NCBI GenBank assembly: GCA_038230975.1
Contig: JBBRMF010000315.1
Coordinates: 1 to 5,785 of the forward strand
Reading direction: 5' to 3'
DNA: 5,785 nucleotides
Origin: JANXVV01 sp038230975
GTDB lineage: Bacteria; Planctomycetota; Phycisphaerae; Tepidisphaerales; Tepidisphaeraceae
In this document: in pieces, positions 1-5,785 of the stretch
Position numbering within the stretch: the first letter of the stretch is position 1
Layout of the letters: each line of letters starts with the position of its first letter
Notes under the pieces: generated by a model
Databases searched by the model: none
Told to the model about the DNA's origin: nothing
Seen by the model: the letters and a program-made list of their open reading frames with translations, nothing else
Position numbers and translations under genes: made by a program

Positions 1-292
1 TGACAAGCTTCCTCCTGAGCAACTAAAGCCAATTACTTTGCCGGACGGACGTAATTCCTACGAAATCTTGGACGGTTACGGTCGCCCGCTTCAATTCGTT
101 CCGAGCGTTGGACTAGACAAGGTAACGCTCGCGGTTGATACCACTAAGCCCGGTATCATCCAGTCCGATGGCCGTCTACACCTGATCCCGGATACTTATC
201 CGAATCCCAATCCGCGCTACTTCTGGATGTCATTAGGTGCTGACGGTCGCGCAGAACTGGGCGACGACAACGCGTATTCTTTCGACCAATAA
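1..292 (+). CDS. GspG-like major pseudopilin, C-terminal fragment (5' end outside window)
   Basis: The frame is open from base 2 to the TAA at 290-292, giving 96 residues with no proper start, so this is the tail of a gene beginning upstream. A TTG at 38 could be read as a start, but the coding frame continues upstream of it without a stop and has no leader there. Two GspG-type landmarks are visible: 'LDGYGRPLQF' (fragment residues 23-32), matching the family pattern Asp-x-Trp/Tyr-Gly-x-Pro, and 'FWMSLGADGRAELGDDN' (74-90), matching Ser-x-Gly-Ala-Asp-Gly followed by an acidic stretch. In known GspG this end forms the periplasmic globular domain, including a calcium site. Here Tyr replaces the usual Trp, and about 41 residues separate the landmarks, which is more than I expect. 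Being first before GspH/I/J/K-like genes supports a major pseudopilin. A generic type IV pilin-like protein is the alternative, because the N-terminal prepilin leader cannot be seen. Confidence 0.72.
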   Translation, partial: DKLPPEQLKPITLPDGRNSYEILDGYGRPLQFVPSVGLDKVTLAVDTTKPGIIQSDGRLHLIPDTYPNPNPRYFWMSLGADGRAELGDDNAYSFDQ

Positions 293-322
293 TCGGCTGA
301 CGATTTTTAGCGCAGGTTCGCT

Positions 323-1429
323 ATGCGAGACACTTTGCCATCATCTCGATCCTTCCTCCGTCGGCGTGGTTTTACGCTGGTGGAAGTGCTGGTGGTGCTG
401 ACCATCATCGTGCTGATTTCTCTCTCCGCGCTCCCGGCGATCCGGTTTATCACCGGCAGCCGAAGCATTGAATCGACTCAGAATCTCGCCGGTTCAATGA
501 TCAGCCGCGCACGCGGCCAAGCCCTGGCCGACGGTGAACCGCGCGGCGTGTTCTTCTACCTCGACCCCGCCACCGACCGCACCACCATGGCCCTCGTCGG
601 ACAAGGTGGGGGCGATTTCGACCAGTACCTGGGTTGGACCAGTAACGCACCGCCGGGGGCCTTAGATGCTCGATTTGATCTGGCCGCCAACGGTCCCTCC
701 GCATTCTCTTATTACCCGTCCGGCACTCCCGGCGTAACAGAATCACGCGTCATCTCCCTCAGTACCGGCTTTGGTGCCAATGCAGTTGTTTTTACAGAAC
801 TAAATCAATTCTATCTGATTCCGACACGGCCCCGTTCGGTCGTCCGCAGCTTTGCCTGCATCAATCAAAATTCCCCAACCGATGCCAACAAACCGAAAAT
901 ATTCCGGGGCAATTCATTTTGGTTGCCAGCCTCCACCGCATTGGATCTAGTCGCAGACACTGATTTTCAACAGCTTCCGGCGGGTGTCGGCGTGCAGTTA
1001 ATCAACAGCAATCCAACAGGCAGAGCTAACTTCGACCGTTATCTGCGAATGGGTTGCATCATGTTTGATCGCAACGGATTCTTCACCAGCGTCCCCTGGT
1101 CCGTGGCTTCCGGAACTCCATTGGGGAAGGCGATGCACCTTGCCGGGGATTTGGACATTCCGCCGGTGCCGCTAATTGCATCGCGGCCGCTTTATTCTCA
1201 ATTTGGGTTGGCCCTCTACGACCGTCAGACCTATCTCGCTCAGCAAAATGCCGGCAATAATTTCGGAGAAGGCGATTTCATCTTTAAGGGCATCGCCTTC
1301 CAGCCGGGTCTTGGGCCTAAATTCCCGGCCTCCTTCGCAGATGAAATCGCCAAAGAAATTTGGCTCGATACTAATTCCCTTCCTCTATTGATCGATCGTT
1401 ACAGCGGCAACCTGATTAAGGGTGAATGA
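323..1429 (+). CDS. GspH/FimT-like minor pseudopilin, enlarged
   Basis: The 368-residue protein has a class III prepilin leader: basic R13-R14-R15, then G16|F17-T-L-V-E21. Prepilin peptidase should cut after G16, leaving Phe at +1 and Glu at +5, followed by a hydrophobic helix to about residue 42. Residues 50-80 ('NLAGSMISRARGQALADG', then 'RGVFFYLDP') match the GspH/FimT pattern, a helix with an AR-x-x-A motif leading into the first beta strand. 'CIMFDRNGFFTS' (245-256) resembles the family's Ile-x-Phe-Asp-x-x-Gly strand. The C-terminus 'IWLDTNSLPLLIDRYSGNL' is of a kind I associate with planctomycete pseudopilins. Classical GspH is under 200 residues, so roughly half is extra. Cys179 and Cys245 could pair in the periplasm. 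The ATG at 323 is chosen because AGG (314-316) lies 6 nt upstream and the leader has a normal length. Its place after a GspG-like gene and before a GspI-like gene fits minor pseudopilin H. The family call is good; the H assignment is inferred. Confidence 0.85.
   Translation: MRDTLPSSRSFLRRRGFTLVEVLVVLTIIVLISLSALPAIRFITGSRSIESTQNLAGSMISRARGQALADGEPRGVFFYLDPATDRTTMALVGQGGGDFDQYLGWTSNAPPGALDARFDLAANGPSAFSYYPSGTPGVTESRVISLSTGFGANAVVFTELNQFYLIPTRPRSVVRSFACINQNSPTDANKPKIFRGNSFWLPASTALDLVADTDFQQLPAGVGVQLINSNPTGRANFDRYLRMGCIMFDRNGFFTSVPWSVASGTPLGKAMHLAGDLDIPPVPLIASRPLYSQFGLALYDRQTYLAQQNAGNNFGEGDFIFKGIAFQPGLGPKFPASFADEIAKEIWLDTNSLPLLIDRYSGNLIKGE
1418..1422 (+). promoter_or_regulatory. Shine-Dalgarno AAGGG that decides the GspI-like start
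   Basis: AAGGG lies in the last codons of the GspH-like gene, 8 nt before the ATG at 1431. An in-frame GTG at 1422 would add three residues, but it overlaps this ribosome-binding site and has no site of its own at a proper distance, so ATG 1431 is preferred. The upstream stop (1427-1429) is 1 nt from this ATG, an arrangement that allows translational coupling. Confidence 0.65.
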
Positions 1430-1430
1430 T

Positions 1431-2483
1431 ATGCTTCCTTTTTTGATCACATTCACTCCAGTCTCCACCCCTTCCACCCGCGCGCGACGGCAAGGGTTTA
1501 CGTTTCTGGAAGTGCTCTTCGCCATCATGATCCTTGGCATCGGTTTCATTCTGGTCGCCGCCATGTTCCCGGCGGCAATCAAGCAAACGCAGTCCACCGT
1601 AGAAGATTCCTACGCCAGCGCGGTATCGCTCAATACCCATCGCAAATTTGTGGAACTGGCGAAAAATCAGATTCCAATCGTCCAACCTCTCCCACCGGCT
1701 CTACCAATCCCGCCTACCTATGTTCTGGACAAATGTATGGAGGCCAGCGGACTGAACCCCGGTGAATCGAAAGTCTATTCATTGGGTGACCGTCGGATGA
1801 GTGCAGACCATCGAACCAAGCTGTGGACCGCGGCCGGTGGCAGCCAACTGGTCGAATCAGATCCGCGCTACGCTTGCGTCCCGTTCTACCGACGCGAGAG
1901 AGATTATAATTCCACACCCCCCAATCTGCTGGGCGCGGCGGATATTCAGATGTTCTTTGTCCCCATTCGGGTGCGCAACAAGCCCGAGTATGATCTTTTC
2001 GACCTCAAAACCACGACCACGGGTCTCCGCACGAAAGGGACTCCCATGGCCAATCTCGAGCCAACCCTTTTCAACATTCAGGTCAATGTACCCAGCGCCG
2101 GAAGTCCACCGATCATTACATTGAATGGTGCGTATGATCTAAATCGCGTGATAGGCGATCCGGGGTCTTCGGCTAAACCGGTGACTGAAGATACGCCCGC
2201 AGCCAACGGGGCGTATGTCATTATTTCTGATTGTAAGAAACCCAATGCGTTTAGGAATGGTCAGATTTATCGGCTCGGTTCGCGCGTAGTTCTGACCGAC
2301 CCAACCCGTTACTTCATCGCTCCTGATTCCCAGGGCGCATCCGACGTCTATCAGACGGGATTCACCGGCTATAGCGGTGACGCCTTCATCGTGGGTCGCG
2401 GAATCAGCGCGCAACCGGGATCGACTTTCGACGGCCCTCCGCAAGACCTCGGCGTCATTCCCGCACCCATTCGAGTTCGATAA
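1431..2483 (+). CDS. GspI-like minor pseudopilin, enlarged
   Basis: From ATG 1431 the product has 350 residues. The leader is basic near its end (R17, R19, R20), and the predicted prepilin peptidase site is G22|F23-T-F-L-E27, giving Glu at +5. The hydrophobic helix runs to about residue 45 and continues into 'MFPAAIKQTQS'. 'FLEVLFAIMILGIGF' is typical of the GspI/PilV branch. Later landmarks are 'FFVPIRVRNK' (about 175-184) and 'AYVIISDCKKPNAFRNGQIY' (261-280), strand-like segments such as occur in planctomycete homologues. Cysteines are at 102, 149 and 268. Classical GspI is about 120-130 residues, so the periplasmic part is nearly threefold enlarged. The gene starts 1 nt after the GspH-like stop and ends 23 nt before the GspJ-like start, so it is almost surely in the same operon. 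By analogy it would bridge J and K in the pseudopilus tip complex in the inner membrane and periplasm. PilV of a type IV pilus is the alternative. Confidence 0.83.
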   Translation: MLPFLITFTPVSTPSTRARRQGFTFLEVLFAIMILGIGFILVAAMFPAAIKQTQSTVEDSYASAVSLNTHRKFVELAKNQIPIVQPLPPALPIPPTYVLDKCMEASGLNPGESKVYSLGDRRMSADHRTKLWTAAGGSQLVESDPRYACVPFYRRERDYNSTPPNLLGAADIQMFFVPIRVRNKPEYDLFDLKTTTTGLRTKGTPMANLEPTLFNIQVNVPSAGSPPIITLNGAYDLNRVIGDPGSSAKPVTEDTPAANGAYVIISDCKKPNAFRNGQIYRLGSRVVLTDPTRYFIAPDSQGASDVYQTGFTGYSGDAFIVGRGISAQPGSTFDGPPQDLGVIPAPIRVR

Positions 2484-2506
2484 CCGCTGAGCAAGGAAAC
2501 CGCTCC

Positions 2507-4405
2507 ATGAATCATTCCTCTCTTGTTTCGGCAAACGCTTCCCGGCGCGGGTTCACGCTGGTTGAGTTGATGATCTCCATCGCCATCTCCCTGCTGCTCG
2601 TCGCCGGCATCAATGCCATCTTCCGCACAACTGCCGCCACCATCGGCAGCGGACAATCCACTTTGCAAGCCACGCGCGATCTGCGAAATGCATTCGATAC
2701 GCTCAATTCAGATATCGGTGGCATGCTCGATTCCGGTAGCCTGCCGTACCTGCTGATCTATAACCAGAACCAACCGGCGTTCCGGGATGCGATCGACGAG
2801 AAGACCGACACCGACTACAAGACTATTTTGCCCGAAGGCCCGGCGAATACTCAAGTCATTTTCGGAAGCCGCGATGGTGTCACGAGTTCTTCTAGTCCAC
2901 TCAATGCCTACGGTGGCCTCCCCCTCATTGCCGACAACCGAAATCATCGTGTCGATATTCTCTCGTTCTTTTCCTCCGGTCGCTTTCGTCGACAAACCGG
3001 ATTGGAGTCCAACCCGGTTGGCAGTAATATTGCGAACTATCAAAGCACGCATCAATCCGATTCTGCCTATATCTGGTACGGACATGCGCGGCTTCCACAG
3101 GCCGTTGTCCCGCCTCTTACCTCGGACATCTGGCTATCTCAGGTCGGCCAATACCGTCCCCCGGGTCTAACGAGCCTAGGCGGAACACCGCAGACCGCCG
3201 CCAGCAACCCAAACGGGTTTTATGCCAAGGATTGGTCTTTAGCTCGCCGCGCCATCTTGCTGTCCACACCCACGCCCGCGCCCAACGGCGTACCCAATGT
3301 GGCAGCCGGTAGCCCGATCATTCCAAGAACCGGCCCCAACGGGTATATCGCTCAAGGTTATTTGAATGCGGATCCCAATGCGAATCCGGTCGCCGGGAGT
3401 CCCTTGCCCACGCTACGGCCATTTGAGTATGGAACGCCAGCGACCTATGACGGGAACATCAACAGTAACCTCCCCTATCCGATTCAGGATTCCGGCTGCG
3501 ATCTGGCGGGCATTTCGCTCGATGCCTTCCTCGATCGAGTGAAGACCGCAACCGCCTTCCCACCGCCGCTGCCGGCAGCTCAAGTCCCAACTCGAAACCC
3601 AGATTGGTACTTGCCCCTTTTGACGAACGGCAAACAATCGGTTGAAAGTACCTTCCGATATGCCGCCAAGCCCTGGGCCACCCGAAACACGGCGGCCGGT
3701 GCTCCATTTTCGCCAACACAACGTCGCGATGACATGGCTCTCAATTCCCCGATCTTCATGAAAGGGTGCAGCCAATTCATCGTCGAATTTGCCGGCGATT
3801 ACACGACGCAGATCCCCGCCGGAAATACGCCCGATGCTGGAAAGATCATCGGACAGTCCTCCGATCACGTACTCGATTTTGACATCATTTTCCTGCCCGA
3901 TGGCACCAAGCAATCCCGAATCCGCTGGTACGGGCTCCCGCGTCACTATGGGGTCGATCAGTTCTCGACCGAGTCCGATGTCCGCCCAATCTTCGACTTC
4001 ATGCAAGATTCGAGCAAGTGCAATATCCCGTTGCCCACCGTAATTGCACTCCCCTTCGAGAAAATCGGATATAAGGCCGCCCCCCCCTCTGCTTTCCCGC
4101 AAAATCGCCCCAATGAAGTGCGTTCCTATACTTGTGCGTTTAGCGCATTGGACTTGCAGTTCCCGGCCAAAGACGACGACCCCAAGTACTTCAGTATCGA
4201 TCCGTTGGATCCGTCGAATCCACAGTATGCGGCAACGACCAAGGTCAACGCAGGTCCGGGTCGCACCGCTGAGCCCATTGGCAATGCGTACCCACAAGGT
4301 TTTATGCCCTGGATGATCCGCGTGACGATGCGCGTGGATGATCCGAACGGTCGCCTTCCGGAAGGCCTGACCATGCAGTACATCTTCAATCTACGGCATA
4401 AGTGA
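2507..4405 (+). CDS. GspJ/PilW-like minor pseudopilin, very large (632 aa)
   Basis: The leader R13-R14-G15|F16-T-L-V-E20 is a clear prepilin peptidase site with Glu at +5. A hydrophobic helix follows to about residue 39 ('LMISIAISLLLVAGINAIF'), then an amphipathic stretch with 'LQATRDLRNAFDTLNSDI' (53-70), the usual GspJ/PilW helix continuation. The C-terminus 'PWMIRVTMRVDDPNGRLPEG' plus 'MQYIFNL' (601-629) matches the closing strands of GspJ-type proteins (Pro-x-x-Ile-Arg-Val ... Tyr-x-Phe-x-Leu). Between them, residues about 225-410 are rich in Pro, Asn, Gly and Ala and look partly disordered or loop-like. 'CSQFIVEFAGDY' (421-432) returns to strand-like sequence. Classical GspJ is about 200 residues, so this one is threefold longer. 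Cysteines at 331, 421, 505 and 543 could form disulfides. A C8 tract at 4080-4087 lies in frame. AAGGA (2493-2497) is 9 nt upstream of the ATG. In the GspI-J-K tip complex, J would be an inner-membrane-anchored periplasmic partner. The pseudopilin call is firm; the J assignment rests on order and on both termini. Confidence 0.85.
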   Translation: MNHSSLVSANASRRGFTLVELMISIAISLLLVAGINAIFRTTAATIGSGQSTLQATRDLRNAFDTLNSDIGGMLDSGSLPYLLIYNQNQPAFRDAIDEKTDTDYKTILPEGPANTQVIFGSRDGVTSSSSPLNAYGGLPLIADNRNHRVDILSFFSSGRFRRQTGLESNPVGSNIANYQSTHQSDSAYIWYGHARLPQAVVPPLTSDIWLSQVGQYRPPGLTSLGGTPQTAASNPNGFYAKDWSLARRAILLSTPTPAPNGVPNVAAGSPIIPRTGPNGYIAQGYLNADPNANPVAGSPLPTLRPFEYGTPATYDGNINSNLPYPIQDSGCDLAGISLDAFLDRVKTATAFPPPLPAAQVPTRNPDWYLPLLTNGKQSVESTFRYAAKPWATRNTAAGAPFSPTQRRDDMALNSPIFMKGCSQFIVEFAGDYTTQIPAGNTPDAGKIIGQSSDHVLDFDIIFLPDGTKQSRIRWYGLPRHYGVDQFSTESDVRPIFDFMQDSSKCNIPLPTVIALPFEKIGYKAAPPSAFPQNRPNEVRSYTCAFSALDLQFPAKDDDPKYFSIDPLDPSNPQYAATTKVNAGPGRTAEPIGNAYPQGFMPWMIRVTMRVDDPNGRLPEGLTMQYIFNLRHK

Positions 4406-4409
4406 GGCA

Positions 4410-4437
4410 CACAGGTCTCGGAGTACCGCGACCTGTG
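4410..4437 (+). other. Intercistronic hairpin between the GspJ-like and GspK-like genes
   Basis: CACAGGTC (4410-4417) pairs perfectly with GACCTGTG (4430-4437). After a single T/C mismatch, CGG (4419-4421) pairs with CCG (4426-4428) around the loop AGTA (4422-4425). This makes 11 base pairs with one internal mismatch, starting 4 nt after the stop codon of the preceding gene. No T-run follows, so it is not a standard intrinsic terminator. It could stabilise the upstream transcript, mark a processing site or lower downstream expression. The structure is seen directly; its role is inferred. Confidence 0.6.
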
Positions 4438-4492
4438 GCACCGGACCGCATCAGCGATTCTACTTAGCGACGGTATTCCAAGAGGTATTTCT

Positions 4493-5785
4493 ATGAAGCA
4501 ATTCACAAATCGACTCGCAAGCCTGCTGTCGCAACCCTGGTCGCGATTGCAAAGGCGATTCCAAACCGCGAATCCCGGTTCCGTCCTGATCATGGTCGTC
4601 GCCCTGATCGTCCTGTTAGCCTTGATGGGTACGGCCTACGTCGGTAGCGCCCGCATGGAACGCTTCGCCTCCGTCGCCACCACCAATCAACGGGCGCTTC
4701 GCGATGCAACGGATTCGTATGCCAGGCAGTTGTTGGACCAGGTGAAGGCCCTGATCGTAACCGATGCCAACAGCGGCAATCTCGTGACCGCACCGAGCGA
4801 TGCACAGACTACCACGCAGGTTTTAGCGGCTCGTGCTCCGGGGCTGTTGCCGGATCTGGTGAACGAGGGGCCCTCGACTCAGTATCCACCGACTCCCGTA
4901 TGGCCGGTGATCTCACGATTCGCAGGTCAGAAATTTGAGTCTCCGTGGAATTTGGCAGCGGGTGGAGCGAAGTTGGAGTACCAACCCGGCGCGAATGTCT
5001 ACTTCGCGCCGACGAATATCGTCATTCACTATCCGGTCGCCAGCGATCCGAATTCAAGCCAGGTCGACCCCATTTTATACGGGCAAACTCGCACGTTCCC
5101 GGCGTTCAAGCGATATGCTCCACTGATCCCCGCAGTCAGCCTCGAAACCTATGTTGAAGACGGCCCATACCTGTCCGCAGATGCCACGGGCATGGGCGTC
5201 GCCGATTCCGCCTTGGTTCGCCTGAGCACCAGTTCCATACAGGGTGTTGAATTCTACGGCGCGATTCGCGTCATCGATAACAGCAGTGCATTCAACGTCA
5301 ATACCGCCTGGGGGAGAGAAATTGATTTGGACGACAATGGAAATTGTTACAATTTCTTCCCTACGGATTTGGATTTGTCAGGGGCAATGAATGCCACAAC
5401 ATCCAATGTGGCACCTACCGAGATGAACGGCCTCAACAAGCGTCGTTTCAGTGGTGTTGCGATGGGCGGTATCAAAAAAGATGATGCGGGCATGGATCAT
5501 CCGGATGTACGCTACCTGAACGCTGCCGATGAATTTTGGAACGGCCTCGGCAGGCGCCCTGACTATCCCAATGGCTGGGACAAAATGGGTGACAAAACGG
5601 GCAATGTGTTCGAACGCCCGTATAGTTGGTCTGACACCGCAGCATTGGCCTACCACGGAGGTCTGCTGAATCTGGAAAATCCTTTGTCGAAACTAGATTT
5701 AAACTTGTCGACGATTAAAAATGCAACCCAAGCTGGTGCGGATTCTATCTATGCTTCTGCCGCCAACGCAGTCGTCAATCCACAA
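4493..5785 (+). CDS. GspK-like minor pseudopilin, N-terminal 431 residues (3' end outside window)
   Basis: The frame is open from ATG 4493 to the window end with no stop. AGAGG (4481-4485) lies 7 nt upstream, and no in-frame start exists earlier in the gap. The N-terminus is basic (R7, R18, R21, R22), then N27-P28-G29|S30-V-L-I-M, followed by one hydrophobic helix to about residue 50 ('VLIMVVALIVLLALMGTAYV'). This matches GspK/PilX-type proteins, which lack Glu at +5. Residues 57-90 form a helix-like segment after the membrane. The most telling part is 'EFYGAIRVIDNSSAFNVNTA' (253-272), resembling the GspK core in which a strand with Arg-x-x-Asp is followed by Asn-x-Asn-x-Ala. It is followed by an acidic D278-L-D-D-N-G283 loop that may bind calcium. 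Classical GspK is about 320-330 residues in total, so this is already longer. In known systems GspK caps the pseudopilus tip with I and J. PilX of a type IV pilus is the alternative; gene order favours GspK. Confidence 0.8.
   Translation, partial: MKQFTNRLASLLSQPWSRLQRRFQTANPGSVLIMVVALIVLLALMGTAYVGSARMERFASVATTNQRALRDATDSYARQLLDQVKALIVTDANSGNLVTAPSDAQTTTQVLAARAPGLLPDLVNEGPSTQYPPTPVWPVISRFAGQKFESPWNLAAGGAKLEYQPGANVYFAPTNIVIHYPVASDPNSSQVDPILYGQTRTFPAFKRYAPLIPAVSLETYVEDGPYLSADATGMGVADSALVRLSTSSIQGVEFYGAIRVIDNSSAFNVNTAWGREIDLDDNGNCYNFFPTDLDLSGAMNATTSNVAPTEMNGLNKRRFSGVAMGGIKKDDAGMDHPDVRYLNAADEFWNGLGRRPDYPNGWDKMGDKTGNVFERPYSWSDTAALAYHGGLLNLENPLSKLDLNLSTIKNATQAGADSIYASAANAVVNPQ

Noticed and set aside
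293..322. Promoter in the gap before the GspH-like gene
   Set aside because: The gap is 30 nt and contains no convincing -35/-10 pair. The short T-run at 304-308 (TTTTT) has no stem before it, so it is neither a terminator nor a promoter that I can support.
2489..2505. GAGC...GCTC hairpin enclosing the Shine-Dalgarno of the GspJ-like gene
   Set aside because: The stem is only 4 bp with a 9-nt loop and cannot be told from chance.
2139..2534. Antisense open frame of 131 codons across the I-J junction
   Set aside because: It covers the GspI-like C-terminus and the start and ribosome-binding site of the GspJ-like gene, and has no motif of its own.
2787..3170. Same-strand open frame of 127 codons in another frame of the GspJ-like gene
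   Set aside because: It is an out-of-frame shadow with Arg/Ser/Pro-rich composition, no ribosome-binding site and no recognisable motif.
3413..4297. Antisense open frame of 294 codons opposite the GspJ-like gene
   Set aside because: It lies entirely opposite a well-supported pseudopilin gene. Its translation has no recognisable domain or leader and I saw no ribosome-binding site deciding a start. A long antisense frame is expected by chance opposite a GC-rich gene.
4410..4470. Hairpin as a Rho-independent terminator
   Set aside because: The stem is good but no T-run follows (the sequence continues GCACCGGACCGC). The next gene continues the pseudopilin series on the same strand, so full termination is unlikely.
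4126..4593. Antisense open frame of 155 codons spanning the J-K gap
   Set aside because: It overlaps the conserved end of the GspJ-like gene, the hairpin, and the leader of the GspK-like gene. Its Arg/Cys-rich product resembles no family.

Overview
The window lies inside one co-directional (+ strand) gene cluster and contains five consecutive pseudopilin-type genes. The first is cut by the left edge and the last by the right edge. Three of the complete or near-complete proteins (starting at 323, 1431 and 2507) carry a class III (prepilin) leader: a short basic stretch, then Gly|Phe, Thr, a hydrophobic residue, Glu at mature position 5, and a hydrophobic helix. The fifth protein has a GspK/PilX-like N-terminus without Glu5. 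The left-edge fragment has a GspG-like C-terminus. The apparent order is G-H-I-J-K, the standard order of the pseudopilin block of type II secretion (T2SS) operons.

Organism: protein style suggests Planctomycetota or a related PVC-group bacterium. The supporting traits are oversized pseudopilins, 'RRRGFTLVE'-type leaders, a GspI-like protein with an 'MFPAAIKQTQ' segment, and a GspK-like protein with a 'VIDNSSAFNVNTAW' core. This is an inference from family resemblance, not from a marker gene. The DNA is moderately GC-rich.

Layout: 1-292 is the C-terminal end of a GspG-like major pseudopilin. 323-1429 is a GspH/FimT-like protein. 1431-2483 is a GspI-like protein, starting 1 nt after the previous stop. 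2507-4405 is a GspJ/PilW-like protein of 632 residues. 4406-4492 is the longest gap and holds a clear hairpin. 4493-5785 is a GspK-like protein of at least 431 residues, open at the right edge. Gaps are 30, 1, 23 and 87 nt and every start has a plausible Shine-Dalgarno. I see no promoter, intrinsic terminator, RNA gene, mobile element, CRISPR or attachment site.

How they would work together: in known T2SSs, GspG is the main subunit of a short periplasmic pseudopilus, and GspH, I, J and K are minor pseudopilins. I, J and K form the tip complex that starts assembly, and all need a prepilin peptidase. The ATPase, platform, secretin and peptidase genes are not in the window, so a T2SS is favoured by gene order but a type IV pilus-like or planctomycete-specific machine is not excluded. 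The main oddity is size: H, I, J and K are all much longer than their proteobacterial counterparts. I did not find a clearly novel system unrelated to this machinery.
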